The notes: generated from the sequence alone by a model not told the origin. A stretch of 64,000 nucleotides of DNA from Roseobacter ponti (GCF_012932215.1 NZ_CP048788.1:558001-622000); one strand, 5' to 3'; positions 43,890 to 53,113 are shown, counted from the first letter of the stretch. Numbers and translations: made by a program.

Positions 43890-44303
43890 ATGCTTCAGCC
43901 AAAGCGCACTAAATTCCGCAAGCAGTTCAAAGGCTCTATCAAAGGCCTGGCGAAGGGTGGGTCCGACCTGAACTTCGGCACCTATGGTCTTAAAGCCGTT
44001 GAACCCGAGCGGGTTACAGCACGTCAGATCGAAGCGGCACGCCGCGCGATGACGCGTCACATGAAACGCCAGGGCCGTGTCTGGATCCGGATTTTCCCGG
44101 ACGTTCCGGTCACAGCCAAGCCCATCGAAGTACGTATGGGTAAAGGTAAAGGCTCGGTTGACCGCTGGGCGGCTAAGGTAAAGCCCGGTCGTGTGATGTT
44201 CGAGATCGACGGTGTCGGCGATGATGTGGCGCGCGAAGCGCTGCGTCTGGCGGCGATGAAACTGCCGATCAAGACACGCGTTGTTGTCCGCGAAGACTGG
44301 TAA
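43890..44303 (+). CDS. rplP: 50S ribosomal protein L16
   Basis: L16 organises the A-site region of the large subunit. The 137-residue protein starts [15 protein letters not shown] and has [17 protein letters not shown] and [13 protein letters not shown]. In most bacteria rpmC follows directly; here a terminator and about 4.7 kb of other genes intervene. Confidence 0.99.
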   Translation: MLQPKRTKFRKQFKGSIKGLAKGGSDLNFGTYGLKAVEPERVTARQIEAARRAMTRHMKRQGRVWIRIFPDVPVTAKPIEVRMGKGKGSVDRWAAKVKPGRVMFEIDGVGDDVAREALRLAAMKLPIKTRVVVREDW

Positions 44304-44372
44304 GTCTGACCGGGCAGGGCGTATTCGCGCCTGGCCGGGCGATAAGATTTGCTTTTCGGATCAGAGATCAAG

Positions 44373-44406
44373 CCTCCGTCGGGAAACCGGCGGGGGTTTT
44401 GTTTTT
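44373..44406 (+). terminator. Intrinsic terminator after rplP
   Basis: CCTCCGTCGG pairs with CCGGCGGGGG (two G-T pairs) around a GAAA loop, followed by TTTTG and a further T run. Confidence 0.85.
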
Positions 44407-44441
44407 GCGGGTCCGTGCAGCGCAGATTTTGCCTGAATAGT

Positions 44442-44488
44442 CCTGACCCGTGGTGCGTTCTGCGGGTCAGGCGCACACCGCAGAACGC
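44442..44488. other. Two overlapping, mutually exclusive inverted repeats
   Basis: A perfect 9-bp repeat (CCTGACCCG at 44442-44450 with CGGGTCAGG at 44463-44471) overlaps a perfect 11-bp repeat (GCGTTCTGCGG at 44455-44465 with CCGCAGAACGC at 44478-44488). Both cannot form at once. They lie in the 315-base gap between rplP and the following minus-strand gene; the rest of the gap has the rplP terminator and no gene. Confidence 0.75.
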
Positions 44489-44618
44489 TGATACCGGCAC
44501 CTGGCGGGGGCTCTCACGTGCTCAATCCCGCAGGATCGTCTTGCCAGATACCAGGATGGATAACATGCGGTGAAAGACGGCTCTGCTCAGCCACCGGCTA
44601 AGTGAAGGCGCAACCCTC

Positions 44619-45089
44619 TCAGGCCTCAGGCCGGAGCGGTTTGTCGTTGCCCGCCGCTTTGCCGATCAGCGCACGCGAATACTCAGGTGCATCAGCGATC
44701 GCCACCACGCAGCCGGAGACCTGCCAGCCGTCACTGCTGAAGCGCAGCACCGAGAACCCTGGAAACGGGCGCTGTATGAGTTCGGTTCCGCGCAGCATTC
44801 GTGTTTCATAAGTGGTGACAATCGTCGCCGGGCCTTTGTAACTGGCCTCGACACAGTGCCGGATCAGATCAGTCACACCGGTGGTGCGCATATAGGTCAC
44901 GATGTCGCGAAAGACCTCTTCGAGAACCTCCGGGCTGTCAATCCAGCGCTGGCCGTCAAAGGTCTCGAGTTTCTGAGGTACAGCAAAATGCGGGCGGAAC
45001 GCGTCAAAGTCTGCGGCCATAATCGCCGCGCCGCTCTTCTCGAGCAGATCATCCGAGATTTTCACAGGGTCTTCGCGTTGTTCCGACAT
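44619..45089 (-). CDS. NTF2/SnoaL-like protein of unknown function
   Basis: The 156-residue protein begins MSEQREDPVKISDDLLEKSGAAIMAADFDAF, which resembles the first helix of the NTF2/SnoaL alpha+beta barrel, with a later FSVLRFSSDGWQVSGCVVA strand typical of the fold. No catalytic residues can be assigned. GGAGG precedes the ATG. It stands alone on the minus strand in the island between rplP and rpmC. Confidence 0.6.
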   Translation of the reverse strand: MSEQREDPVKISDDLLEKSGAAIMAADFDAFRPHFAVPQKLETFDGQRWIDSPEVLEEVFRDIVTYMRTTGVTDLIRHCVEASYKGPATIVTTYETRMLRGTELIQRPFPGFSVLRFSSDGWQVSGCVVAIADAPEYSRALIGKAAGNDKPLRPEA

Positions 45090-45262
45090 GTGCCTCCGCT
45101 GTCACGCAGAAAATTATCCGTTTGATAAAGGATTGCCGAAATCTCCTGATAACTCAAGCATTTAAGATGAGATGGGTAAATATCCGCCCACTTTCTACCC
45201 GTGCTTGAAACGGCGTTCTGCGCTCGCCTTTTTGGGGCGCATCAACGCAACTCTGCCGCGAC

Positions 45263-45883
45263 TCAGTCCCAGCTGTAGTTGAAACTGATGCTGATGCGCT
45301 CTTCGTCGGCCATGTTGATCGGCACCTCGTGGCGCAGCCAGCTTTCCCAGAGCAGAACGTCACCCGCGGCGGGGGAGACATAGCTGAAGGTGCTCAGCTC
45401 AGCCCGCGCGTCCTTTTTGCGGGCCGGTGCCGCCATCATCATCGCCAGACGCGGGTCTTCGAATTTGATGGAGCCGGCGCCGGAGGGCACGGCCACATAT
45501 GTTGTACCGCTGATCACCGAATGTGGGTGCAGGTGGCCGGTGTGGATGCCGCCCGGAGGCAGGATGTTGATCCAGATGTCTTCGAGTTTCAGTTTGCGGT
45601 CGCCAAGATCAAACTCGAGATCTTTTGCGAAGGCTTTTACGTGTTTGTCGAGCACAGGCACCAGATCTTTGAAAATCGGAAAGCGGTAGGGCAGGTCAGT
45701 GAGTGAGGCGTAGCTTGTGTACCCCGGATAGCCGTTCTCATCGCACCAGGCCTGGCCCGCTTCGTCATCTTCTGCGATGGACCAGCAGGAGGCCTCCAGC
45801 TCGACCGGGTCGACGGGTTTGCCCCGTTCACTGAGAGCGGCCTGATAAAGGCGGGTGACAAAGAGCGACGTGATATCTGACAT
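45263..45883 (-). CDS. Putative 2OG-Fe(II) oxygenase (TIGR02466-like)
   Basis: The 206-residue protein fits the TIGR02466 group of predicted 2-oxoglutarate/Fe(II) oxygenases. Metal-ligand candidates are His114/His118/His120 in HTGHLHPHS and His185 in LRHEVP, with Arg197 in EERISISFN as the 2-oxoglutarate-binding residue. The substrate is unknown. The start at 45883 gives MSDITSLFVTRLYQ, and an upstream in-frame extension has no family match. Confidence 0.8.
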   Translation of the reverse strand: MSDITSLFVTRLYQAALSERGKPVDPVELEASCWSIAEDDEAGQAWCDENGYPGYTSYASLTDLPYRFPIFKDLVPVLDKHVKAFAKDLEFDLGDRKLKLEDIWINILPPGGIHTGHLHPHSVISGTTYVAVPSGAGSIKFEDPRLAMMMAAPARKKDARAELSTFSYVSPAAGDVLLWESWLRHEVPINMADEERISISFNYSWD

Positions 45884-46021
45884 AGCGCCTCTTACCCTGA
45901 AACGACAGGCGACGACAATCCGGTCACGCATTGTTCGTGGTATTCTGTCCGTGGCGCATTAGGCCAGTGAGCCCGGATGTGCTATCACCGGTACATCCGG
46001 TATTTCGGAAGGCGACAGGAC

Positions 46022-46837
46022 ATGGCAGTCAGCGACACGGTTTTTGCGGGGTCCATCCCGGATGTTTATGACGAGTATCTTGTTCCTCTGATCTTTGAGC
46101 ATTACGCGCAGGATATGGCGCAACGCGTGCTGGCGGGCGGTCCCGCGCAGATCCTCGAAACAGCGGCAGGCAGTGGTGTTGTCACCCGGTTGCTTGCTGA
46201 TGGGATGCCCGAAGACGCTCACCTTCTAACGACAGACCTGAACCAGCCGATGCTTGATCGCAATGCCGCGAGGCTGCCGGCGCGCCCGGGCCTGCGGTTT
46301 CAGCAGGCGGATGCGCTGGCGCTGCCCTGCGACAATGCCTCGTTCGATGTCGTATGCTGCCAGTTCGGAGTGATGTTTTTCCCCGACCGTGTGAAGGGAT
46401 ACCGTGAGGCCCTGCGGGTGCTGAAGCCGGGCGGAACGTTTGTCTTCAACGCCTGGGATGCAATCGCGGAAAACCTGTTTGCTCAGGCCGTTACTGAAAA
46501 GGTATCCGCGCTTTTCCCGGAGGACCCGCCGGTCTTCATGGCACGCACGCCGCATGGCTATCACGACGCAGCGGCGATTGCAGCCGATGTCAGGTCCGCG
46601 GGTTTCGAACGCTGCCAGCTGAAGACCGTTGCAGCAGAAAGCACCGCCTCTTCGGCGCGCGCGGTGGCGGTCGCATTCTGTCAGGGCACGCCGTTGCGAA
46701 ACGAACTTGAGGCCCGAGACGGAATGAGCCTTGCTGAGATCACGGATGCGGTGGAAGCAGAGCTTATCACCCGCTTTGGCATCGGCGTGGTGCGCGCGCC
46801 CATGCAGGCACATGTGGTGGTGGCGCAGAAAGCCTGA
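46022..46837 (+). CDS. Class I SAM-dependent methyltransferase
   Basis: The 271-residue protein has motif I ILETAAGSGVVT (residues 41-52), the acidic TTDLNQPML block, QQADALALPCDNASFDVVCCQFG and FFPDRVKGYREALRVLKPGG, the standard methyltransferase-11 layout. The substrate is unknown. The ATG at 46022 was chosen because GGAAGG and the family N-terminus (VFAGSIPDVYDEYLVPLIF) fit it. The upstream 45977 start lacks a good ribosome-binding site. Confidence 0.88.
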   Translation: MAVSDTVFAGSIPDVYDEYLVPLIFEHYAQDMAQRVLAGGPAQILETAAGSGVVTRLLADGMPEDAHLLTTDLNQPMLDRNAARLPARPGLRFQQADALALPCDNASFDVVCCQFGVMFFPDRVKGYREALRVLKPGGTFVFNAWDAIAENLFAQAVTEKVSALFPEDPPVFMARTPHGYHDAAAIAADVRSAGFERCQLKTVAAESTASSARAVAVAFCQGTPLRNELEARDGMSLAEITDAVEAELITRFGIGVVRAPMQAHVVVAQKA

Positions 46838-46855
46838 CACCAGCGGGCGTCTGCC

Positions 46856-47053
46856 TCAGGACGAGGGGTCTGCTGCCTGAATGGCGGATATGTCGATGCC
46901 GTCGAGCCGCGTAAGGACGCCCCGGCGATAGCGCACCGACCGCATGACCTGTCGTAAGCCGGCGCGTTCCGGCATTCCGGCCGGGGCAGTGGAAGCAACC
47001 AAAACTCCGACCGGTGCGGAAACCGGTAGTGCTGTCACCGGCGGTCTGGTCAC
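46856..47053 (-). CDS. Short ORF, possible degraded paralogue of the lipoprotein at 47972
   Basis: A 65-codon frame starting with GTG ends in RLDGIDISAIQAADPSS, nearly the same as the MLDGIDTSAIQAAGW end of the lipoprotein gene 1 kb away on the same strand. The DNA of the two tails is also similar over about 30 bases. No signal peptide or lipobox is seen in this frame, so it may be a remnant or a frameshifted copy. The rest of the 409-base gap to the next gene is AT-rich (46.9-47.2 kb), probably the promoter region of the VPLPA-CTERM-like gene. Confidence 0.3.
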   Translation of the reverse strand: MTRPPVTALPVSAPVGVLVASTAPAGMPERAGLRQVMRSVRYRRGVLTRLDGIDISAIQAADPSS

Positions 47054-47246
47054 GGGCGTGCCGGACAGGAAAGGTCTCCGTTGTCATCCGGATTACTGAA
47101 ATTTTGAATTAACTAATATTAATCCACCATATTATTTCCTGCGTAGCCTTAAATCACCGGGTGAGGAAAACTGCATTTCTGCGGGGTGCGGCGGGGAAGC
47201 GGCGAGCGTTTTCTGCCTGTTATTACTTAGCTATGGGATGCTTTTT

Positions 47247-47855
47247 ATGTTTGAGAAAAAATCACTGTATGTTGCTGCTGTACTTGCGGCTATCGGGTGG
47301 GGCGCTCCCGCCATGGCGGCACCGATCGCCGCCACCGGAACAACCGACGTCACGGTCAGCGGCTTCTTCCTGAGTGTGCTGACCGACAACGGTATCTCGG
47401 CAAGCCCGATTGAGCCGGCAACAGCTTCCGGTGCCGTTTTCTCGTTCGATATCACGGGCGGCGAAACTGATCCGCTGTCGATTGAACACTCCGGCGGTGT
47501 TCTGTTTGAAAAGGGGTCGGAAAACCTCTCGGCCACAAACTTTATTATTGACGGCGTTCTCGGGACAGTCAGCGCAAACGTTAACGGCGGTGATGACTTT
47601 CTGGCCATATTCGATCTGAATAACATAGACGCGTCCGGGCCGCTCACCGCAGATCTGCTCATCAACGCAACTCTCGCCGGTGCGATCAGCGCTACGTTTT
47701 TCGATGACGACATTTCCGGCACGCTTGTCGGCCAGACCTTTGGTTCGGCGTCCACAGCACCCTCCCCGGTCCCGATCCCCGCGTCCGGCCTGTTGCTGCT
47801 TGCAGGAATGGGCGGCCTTGCAGCCATGCGCCGTCGTAAAGCCGCCTCTGCCTGA
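47247..47855 (+). CDS. Exported protein with VPLPA-CTERM-like sorting signal
   Basis: The 202-residue protein has an N-terminal signal peptide (LYVAAVLAAIGWGAPAMAA), a beta-rich, Gly/Asp/Thr-rich middle, and the end SPVPIPASGLLLLAGMGGLAAMRRRKAA: a short Pro motif, a hydrophobic helix and a basic cluster, as in VPLPA-CTERM/PEP-CTERM proteins handled by exosortases. Surface or extracellular matrix localisation follows. The start at 47247 is preferred over 47238 as GGGA lies eight bases upstream; the choice is uncertain. Confidence 0.75.
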   Translation: MFEKKSLYVAAVLAAIGWGAPAMAAPIAATGTTDVTVSGFFLSVLTDNGISASPIEPATASGAVFSFDITGGETDPLSIEHSGGVLFEKGSENLSATNFIIDGVLGTVSANVNGGDDFLAIFDLNNIDASGPLTADLLINATLAGAISATFFDDDISGTLVGQTFGSASTAPSPVPIPASGLLLLAGMGGLAAMRRRKAASA

Positions 47856-47879
47856 TAAGCTTTGCAAAAAAACCATGAC

Positions 47880-47913
47880 AAAGGCCGGTTGCATTGCACA
47901 ACCGGCCTTTTTT
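47880..47913 (+). terminator. Bidirectional terminator
   Basis: A perfect 12-bp stem (AAAGGCCGGTTG / CAACCGGCCTTT) with a 7-base loop; both strands give T-rich ends, serving the CTERM gene and the convergent lipoprotein gene. Confidence 0.93.
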
Positions 47914-47971
47914 GTAGGTGTTTCACTCAGTGGTACACGCTGCCTGACGCGGCTACGCAGACCGCCTGGAA

Positions 47972-48367
47972 TTACCAGCCGGCGGCCTGTATGGCGGATG
48001 TGTCGATCCCGTCGAGCATTTTCTGCGCGTCGATCCCGTCTGATCCGCTGGTTGACGATGCGGCGATGCCTGCACCAACCGCGCGGGCAATGGCAAGCTC
48101 GCGCGCTTCGGCATCGCGGCAGGTGACAAAGCCATAGTCCCAGCCGGTGCGATAATCAGAAACGCCGCCATATGCAGCCTCGTCCCGGGCCCGTTGCGAG
48201 AAGGTGTCTCCACCCGCTCGGTTCCCGCTCTGACAGCCGTCATGATAGCCCGTCACGTAGGTTTCGGAGTACCCGTGCTTGCGCAGAGCGTCTTCGCTGC
48301 TGATCGTTTCGCTGCAACCCGCAACGAGTGCGACAGATAAAACACAGATGCTGACACGCAGAACCAT
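47972..48367 (-). CDS. Predicted lipoprotein of unknown function
   Basis: The 131-residue protein opens MVLRVSICVLSVALVAGCSE, a lipoprotein signal with lipobox VAGC and acylated Cys18. The mature part has GYSETYVTGYHDGCQSGNRAGG, with a Tyr/Gly/Asp pattern and two further cysteines (CQSG and FVTCRDAEA), and ends GIDTSAIQAAGW, a tail repeated in the short ORF at 46856. No role is known. The start at 48367 is fixed by the signal peptide. Confidence 0.75.
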   Translation of the reverse strand: MVLRVSICVLSVALVAGCSETISSEDALRKHGYSETYVTGYHDGCQSGNRAGGDTFSQRARDEAAYGGVSDYRTGWDYGFVTCRDAEARELAIARAVGAGIAASSTSGSDGIDAQKMLDGIDTSAIQAAGW

Positions 48368-48399
48368 TACAGTACCTTTCAGATTATTGGTTGAGTTGC

Positions 48400-48792
48400 T
48401 CAGTAGAGCGGATTCGGCGGCCCCCACTGGTTCGTCTCCTCGCCGGGGCGGGTGTAAAACCACAACAGGATCAGTGAGCCGATCAGGGGAACGAGGTTGA
48501 GCAGAAACCACCAGCCGCTTTTGCCGATGTCGTGCAGGCGTCGCACTGCAACGGCCAGCGCCGGCAGCAGGATGGCAAGTGAAAAGAGCATGCTCAGCGG
48601 TTCACCGGCATTTTCGCCGCCGACATTAAAGCCGAGTGCAGGCCCGATGAGGAAGGCGTCGATCAACTGTGTGACAAGCGTCATCAGAAAAACCGCAAGC
48701 ACCCACCACCAGAACTCTGCCCGTGATGCGCGCCCGGAAAAAGTGGCGTATTTCGACAGGACCGTCTTTACGGCCAGTGACATTTTATCCAT
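48400..48792 (-). CDS. DUF805 membrane protein
   Basis: The 130-residue inner-membrane protein belongs to the DUF805 family: it has FSGRASRAEFWWWVL at residues 18-32, RRLHDIGKSGWWFLLNLVPLIGSLILLW and the C-terminal GPNPxY-like ending (GPPNPLY). Four membrane helices are likely. The family has no known function, though it is often near envelope or phage-related genes. It is the last member of the island between rplP and rpmC. Confidence 0.9.
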   Translation of the reverse strand: MDKMSLAVKTVLSKYATFSGRASRAEFWWWVLAVFLMTLVTQLIDAFLIGPALGFNVGGENAGEPLSMLFSLAILLPALAVAVRRLHDIGKSGWWFLLNLVPLIGSLILLWFYTRPGEETNQWGPPNPLY

Positions 48793-48885
48793 GGAGCCCC
48801 CGAGACCAGTTCACGCTACTATACACAAATATTTGCAGCGTCGCGCAAGGGGCAATCCCGGTCCGGGACAGGCGGGGAAAAGGGG

Positions 48886-48914
48886 TTGCCATAGCATAGC
48901 TTCCCGCCTATACG
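48886..48914 (+). promoter_or_regulatory. Candidate promoter of the rpmC (spc) unit
   Basis: TTGCCA and TATACG are separated by 17 bases. The leader of about 76 bases contains CACGGGA (48934-48940) pairing with TCCCGTG (48970-48976) and a nested GCTT/AAGC hairpin. The promoter replaces the S10 promoter lost by the break after rplP. Confidence 0.6.
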
Positions 48915-48996
48915 GCGCATTCATCATGAACTCCACGGGAATCATCGGTGACGCTTTCTTAAGCGGCCGTCCCGTGATGTTGAAAGGAAAAGGGCG

Positions 48997-49203
48997 ATGA
49001 ACGCCAAGGAATTGCACGACAAAACACCTGACCAGCTGCGTGAAGAGCTGGCCACCCTGAAAAAAGAGCAGTTCAACCTGCGCTTTCAGCAGGCCACAGG
49101 CCAGCTGGAGAATCCCGCACAGCTGCGCATCGCGCGCCGCAACGCGGCACGCGTCAAAACTGTACTGAACCAGAAAGCAGCTTCCGCTGCTGCGTCTGAA
49201 TAA
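48997..49203 (+). CDS. rpmC: 50S ribosomal protein L29
   Basis: L29 lies at the tunnel exit near L23. The 68-residue protein has the two-helix pattern [45 protein letters not shown]. In the ancestral order it belongs directly after rplP; here it begins the unit rpmC-rpmD. Confidence 0.98.
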   Translation: MNAKELHDKTPDQLREELATLKKEQFNLRFQQATGQLENPAQLRIARRNAARVKTVLNQKAASAAASE

Positions 49204-49214
49204 GGAGAGCACCT

Positions 49215-49454
49215 ATGCCAAAGCGTATTCTGTCCGGCGTCGTGACCTCCGATGCAAACGCACAAACCGTAACCGTCAGCGTCGAGCGCCGCTTTACGCA
49301 CCCGGTTCTGAAGAAGACCATCCGTAAGTCCAAGAAATACCGGGCGCACGATGAGAACAACACATTCAAAACGGGCGACACCGTCCGCATCATCGAATGT
49401 GCACCGAAGTCGAAAACCAAACGCTGGGAAGTGCTTGAAGCCGCTGAGGCCTGA
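49215..49454 (+). CDS. rpsQ: 30S ribosomal protein S17
   Basis: S17 is an early-assembly, OB-fold 30S protein. The 79-residue protein has [40 protein letters not shown]. It follows rpmC by 11 bases. Confidence 0.98.
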   Translation: MPKRILSGVVTSDANAQTVTVSVERRFTHPVLKKTIRKSKKYRAHDENNTFKTGDTVRIIECAPKSKTKRWEVLEAAEA

Positions 49455-49526
49455 ACGCACGACCTTTAATTCGAAACCCTGGGGACATGGCCACGCATCG
49501 GCCCCCCAAAGGTCGGGAGAAACCAA

Positions 49527-49895
49527 ATGATCCAGATGCAGACCAACCTGGATGTTGCTGACAACAGCGGCGCGCGCCGTGTTCAGTGCATCAAGGTACT
49601 GGGCGGTTCCAAGCGTAAGTACGCATCCGTCGGCGACATTATTGTCGTCTCGGTTAAGGAAGCCATCCCACGCGGTCGTGTGAAAAAAGGGGACGTGCGT
49701 AAAGCCGTCGTCGTTCGCACCGCCAAAGAAGTCCGCCGCGACGATGGCACAGCGATCCGTTTCGATCGCAATGCTGCTGTCATCCTCAACAACAACAACG
49801 AGCCGATCGGTACACGTATCTTTGGCCCGGTTGTGCGTGAGCTGCGCGCGAAGAACTTCATGAAAATCATCTCGCTTGCTCCGGAGGTGCTGTAA
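49527..49895 (+). CDS. rplN: 50S ribosomal protein L14
   Basis: L14 sits at the subunit interface. The 122-residue protein has [33 protein letters not shown]. It lies 72 bases after rpsQ, a slightly larger gap than usual, and two bases before rplX. Confidence 0.99.
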   Translation: MIQMQTNLDVADNSGARRVQCIKVLGGSKRKYASVGDIIVVSVKEAIPRGRVKKGDVRKAVVVRTAKEVRRDDGTAIRFDRNAAVILNNNNEPIGTRIFGPVVRELRAKNFMKIISLAPEVL

Positions 49896-49897
49896 TC

Positions 49898-50209
49898 ATG
49901 GCTGCTAAGCTGAAAAAAGGTGACAAGGTCATCGTGCTGGCCGGCAAGGACAAAGGCAAAACGGGCTCTATCACATCCGTTGACCCGAAATCCGGCAAGG
50001 CCATTGTTGACGGTGTCAACATCGCCATCCGCGCGACACGCCAGTCCCAGACAAGCCAGGGTGGCCGCATCCCCAAAGCGATGCCCATCGACCTGAGCAA
50101 CCTCGCATTTGTGGACAAGAACGGCAAAGCAAGCCGCGTCGGGTTCAAAATGGACGGTGACAAGAAAGTGCGCTTTGCCAAGACCACAGGGGACGTGATC
50201 GATGCTTGA
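49898..50209 (+). CDS. rplX: 50S ribosomal protein L24
   Basis: L24 is an assembly-initiator protein with a KOW fold; [21 protein letters not shown] shows the motif at the N-terminus. It is 103 residues long and overlaps rplE by eight bases. Confidence 0.98.
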   Translation: MAAKLKKGDKVIVLAGKDKGKTGSITSVDPKSGKAIVDGVNIAIRATRQSQTSQGGRIPKAMPIDLSNLAFVDKNGKASRVGFKMDGDKKVRFAKTTGDVIDA

Positions 50210-50765
50210 TTCTGCAACCTACACACCCCGCCTCAAGGCCGTATACGCAGACACCATCCGTGCTGCGATGAAAGAAGAGTTCGGCTATAAGAACGACATG
50301 CAGATCCCGCGTCTGGACAAGATCGTTCTGAACATCGGCTGTGGTGCCGAAGCCGTGCGCGACAGCAAGAAAGCCAAATCTGCTCAGGAAGATCTGACGC
50401 TGATCGCAGGCCAGAAGGCCATGACGACCATCGCCAAGAAATCCATCGCGGGTTTCCGTGTACGCGAGGAAATGCCGCTGGGTGCGAAAGTGACCCTGCG
50501 CGGTGACCGCATGTATGAATTCCTTGATCGTCTGATCACGATTGCAATGCCCCGCGTACGCGACTTCCGCGGCGTGTCCGGCAAATCTTTCGATGGCCGC
50601 GGCAACTATGCCATGGGCCTCAAAGAGCACCTCGTGTTCCCGGAAATCAACTTCGACAAGATCGATGAGAACTGGGGAATGGACATCGTAATCGCCACAA
50701 CGGCGGCAACCGACGCTGAAGCGAAGGCACTGTTGAAAGCGTTCAACATGCCCTTCAACAGCTGA
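50202..50765 (+). CDS. rplE: 50S ribosomal protein L5
   Basis: L5 binds 5S rRNA and the A-site finger region. The 187-residue protein has [17 protein letters not shown] and [21 protein letters not shown]. Its start lies within the end of rplX, so translation is coupled. Confidence 0.99.
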   Translation: MLDSATYTPRLKAVYADTIRAAMKEEFGYKNDMQIPRLDKIVLNIGCGAEAVRDSKKAKSAQEDLTLIAGQKAMTTIAKKSIAGFRVREEMPLGAKVTLRGDRMYEFLDRLITIAMPRVRDFRGVSGKSFDGRGNYAMGLKEHLVFPEINFDKIDENWGMDIVIATTAATDAEAKALLKAFNMPFNS

Positions 50766-50784
50766 GCGCGGGAAGGATACTGAT

Positions 50785-51090
50785 ATGGCTAAAAAATCTA
50801 TGATCGAACGCGAGAAGAAGCGCGAACGTCTGGTGGCGAAATACGCAGCCAAACGTGCGGCTCTCAAAGAGATCGTGAACGACGAAAGCAAGCCGATGGA
50901 AGAGCGTTTCCGCGCCTCCCTGAAGCTGGCGAAACTGCCCCGCAACTCTTCGGCTGTGCGTCTGCACAACCGCTGCCAGCTGACGGGTCGTCCGCACGCG
51001 TACTATCGCAAACTGAAAATCTCACGTATCGCGCTGCGCGATCTCGGCTCTCAGGGCCAGATCCCCGGCATGGTCAAATCAAGCTGGTAA
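50785..51090 (+). CDS. rpsN: 30S ribosomal protein S14 (zinc-free type)
   Basis: S14 is in the 30S head. At 101 residues, with [33 protein letters not shown] and without the CxxC pairs of the short type, it is the zinc-independent form. It lies between rplE and rpsH in the usual spc order. Confidence 0.98.
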   Translation: MAKKSMIEREKKRERLVAKYAAKRAALKEIVNDESKPMEERFRASLKLAKLPRNSSAVRLHNRCQLTGRPHAYYRKLKISRIALRDLGSQGQIPGMVKSSW

Positions 51091-51102
51091 GGAGGGCATA
51101 AA

Positions 51103-51495
51103 ATGAACGATCCTATCGCAGATATGCTCACCCGTATCCGTAACTCTTCGATGCGCGGCAAATCCACCGTTTCCACACCGGCCTCCAAGCTGCGTGCATG
51201 GGTTCTGGATGTGCTGGCCGATGAAGGCTACATCCGCGGCTATGAGAAAACCACCGGTTCCGACGGTCACCCGGCCATCGAGATCAGCCTCAAGTATTAT
51301 GAGGGCGAACCTGTTATTCGCGAGCTGAAGCGGGTCTCCAAGCCCGGTCGTCGCGTTTACATGGGCGTCAATGACATTCCCGTCGTCCGTCAGGGCCTCG
51401 GTGTGTCGATTGTCTCCACCCCGAAGGGTGTGATGTCGGACCAGGCTGCACGCAGCGCCAATGTTGGCGGCGAAGTGCTCTGCACCGTATTCTGA
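51103..51495 (+). CDS. rpsH: 30S ribosomal protein S8
   Basis: S8 binds the central domain of 16S rRNA and in gamma-proteobacteria represses the spc operon. The 130-residue protein starts [19 protein letters not shown] and ends in the conserved [27 protein letters not shown] lies upstream. Confidence 0.98.
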   Translation: MNDPIADMLTRIRNSSMRGKSTVSTPASKLRAWVLDVLADEGYIRGYEKTTGSDGHPAIEISLKYYEGEPVIRELKRVSKPGRRVYMGVNDIPVVRQGLGVSIVSTPKGVMSDQAARSANVGGEVLCTVF

Positions 51496-51506
51496 GGAGA
51501 TAGACT

Positions 51507-52040
51507 ATGTCTCGTATTGGTAAGAAACCGGTCGATCTGCCCTCTGGTGTTTCGGCATCGGTCAGCGGTCAGACCATTGAGGTCAAAGGCCCCAAAGGCA
51601 CACGTTCGTTCAATGCAACGGATGATGTGACGCTGAAGGTTGAAGACAACGTGATCACCATTGAGCCGCGCGGCAAATCCAAGCGTGCGCGTCAGCAGTG
51701 GGGCATGTCGCGTACACAGATCCAGAACTGTGTAACCGGCGTGACCGAAGGCTTCAAAAAAGAGCTGGAGATCCAGGGTGTGGGTTACCGGGCGCAGATG
51801 CAGGGCAATACCCTGAAGCTGAACCTCGGCCTGTCCCACGACGTGGATTACACAGCACCTGATGGCGTGACTGTAACCGCCCCCAAGCAGACCGAAATCA
51901 TTGTGGAAGGCATCGACGAACAGCTTGTTGGTCAGGTTGCCGCGAACATCCGCCAGTGGCGCAAGCCGGAGCCCTACAAGGGTAAGGGCATCCGCTATAA
52001 GGGTGAGTTCGTCTTCCGCAAAGAAGGCAAGAAGAAGTAA
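51507..52040 (+). CDS. rplF: 50S ribosomal protein L6
   Basis: L6 stabilises the sarcin-ricin region. The 177-residue protein starts [15 protein letters not shown] and has the C-terminal signature [15 protein letters not shown]. It sits between rpsH and rplR with short gaps of 11 and 12 bases. Confidence 0.99.
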   Translation: MSRIGKKPVDLPSGVSASVSGQTIEVKGPKGTRSFNATDDVTLKVEDNVITIEPRGKSKRARQQWGMSRTQIQNCVTGVTEGFKKELEIQGVGYRAQMQGNTLKLNLGLSHDVDYTAPDGVTVTAPKQTEIIVEGIDEQLVGQVAANIRQWRKPEPYKGKGIRYKGEFVFRKEGKKK

Positions 52041-52052
52041 GGAACGCAAAAG

Positions 52053-52412
52053 ATGGCAAACAGCAAAAGACAACTGTTCATCAAACGCCGCCTGCGCGTT
52101 CGGAACAAACTTCGCCGCACAAATGCGGGCCGTATGCGCCTGTCTGTGCACCGCTCCAATAAGAACATCTCGGTTCAGCTGATCGATGATGTGGCCGGCA
52201 CAACAGTTGCCTCCGCATCCAGCCTCGAGAAGGATCTTGGTGTGGTTGGCAAAAACAACGTCGAAGCAGCCACGAAGGTGGGTGCGGCGATTGCAGAACG
52301 CGCGAAAAAGGCAGGCGTCTCCGAGGCCTATTTTGATCGTGGCGGTTTCCTCTTTCACGGTCGCGTCAAGGCTGTTGCCGACGCCGCGCGTGAAGGTGGT
52401 CTGAAGATCTGA
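52053..52412 (+). CDS. rplR: 50S ribosomal protein L18
   Basis: L18 binds 5S rRNA with L5. The 119-residue protein has [31 protein letters not shown] and the C-terminal [25 protein letters not shown]. Confidence 0.98.
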   Translation: MANSKRQLFIKRRLRVRNKLRRTNAGRMRLSVHRSNKNISVQLIDDVAGTTVASASSLEKDLGVVGKNNVEAATKVGAAIAERAKKAGVSEAYFDRGGFLFHGRVKAVADAAREGGLKI

Positions 52413-52419
52413 GACCTGA

Positions 52420-52444
52420 AAGGCGCCCTTTTGCGGGGCGCCTT
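52420..52444 (+). other. Hairpin between rplR and rpsE without a T run
   Basis: A perfect 9-bp stem (AAGGCGCCC / GGGCGCCTT) with a 7-base loop lies eight bases after the rplR stop in an otherwise long gap of 119 bases. With no T run it is more likely an mRNA-processing or stability element than a terminator. Confidence 0.75.
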
Positions 52445-52531
52445 CGATGATCCGGGGGCGTACTGCCCACCAGGATTGAGTTTATTGGGCGCCACCTTTC
52501 GATACGGGCCCGTCAGTTAAAGGAAGTTCTC

Positions 52532-53110
52532 ATGGCAGAACGTGATAATCGTCGGGGCAACCGCCGCGACCGTGATGAAACACCGGAATTCTCCGACCGC
52601 CTGGTCGCGATCAACCGTGTGTCCAAAACAGTTAAAGGTGGTAAGCGCTTTGGTTTCGCCGCCCTCGTCGTTGTCGGCGATCAGAAGGGCCGTGTCGGCT
52701 TTGGCAAAGGTAAAGCGAAAGAGGTCCCCGAGGCCATCCGCAAAGCCACAGAGCAGGCCAAGCGCCAGATGATCCGTGTTCAGCTGCGCGAAGGCCGGAC
52801 GCTGCACCACGATATGGAAGGCCGTCACGGCGCCGGTAAAGTTGTGATGCGTACGGCTCCGGAAGGTACCGGGATCATCGCCGGTGGTCCGATGCGTGCT
52901 GTGTTCGAGATGCTCGGCGTCAAAGACGTTGTGTCGAAATCGATCGGCTCGCAGAACCCATATAACATGATCCGCGCCACCATGGACGGCCTGCGCAAGG
53001 AATCGAGCCCGCGCTCGGTTGCACAACGTCGCGGCAAAAAGGTGGCTGACATTCTGCCCAAGCGTGAAGACAATGTAGAGTCTTCGGCGCAGGTTGCTGA
53101 GGAGGCGTAA
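52532..53110 (+). CDS. rpsE: 30S ribosomal protein S5
   Basis: S5 works in translational accuracy at the decoding region. The 192-residue protein has the double-stranded RNA-binding part [50 protein letters not shown] with the spectinomycin-site segment in normal form. A short C-terminal extension of about 25 residues is present. Confidence 0.99.
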   Translation: MAERDNRRGNRRDRDETPEFSDRLVAINRVSKTVKGGKRFGFAALVVVGDQKGRVGFGKGKAKEVPEAIRKATEQAKRQMIRVQLREGRTLHHDMEGRHGAGKVVMRTAPEGTGIIAGGPMRAVFEMLGVKDVVSKSIGSQNPYNMIRATMDGLRKESSPRSVAQRRGKKVADILPKREDNVESSAQVAEEA

Positions 53111-53113
53111 ACC

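Noticed and set aside
45977-46021. Upstream start of the methyltransferase gene
   Set aside because: The 15 extra residues are basic and aromatic without family similarity, and GGAAGG is placed for the later ATG.
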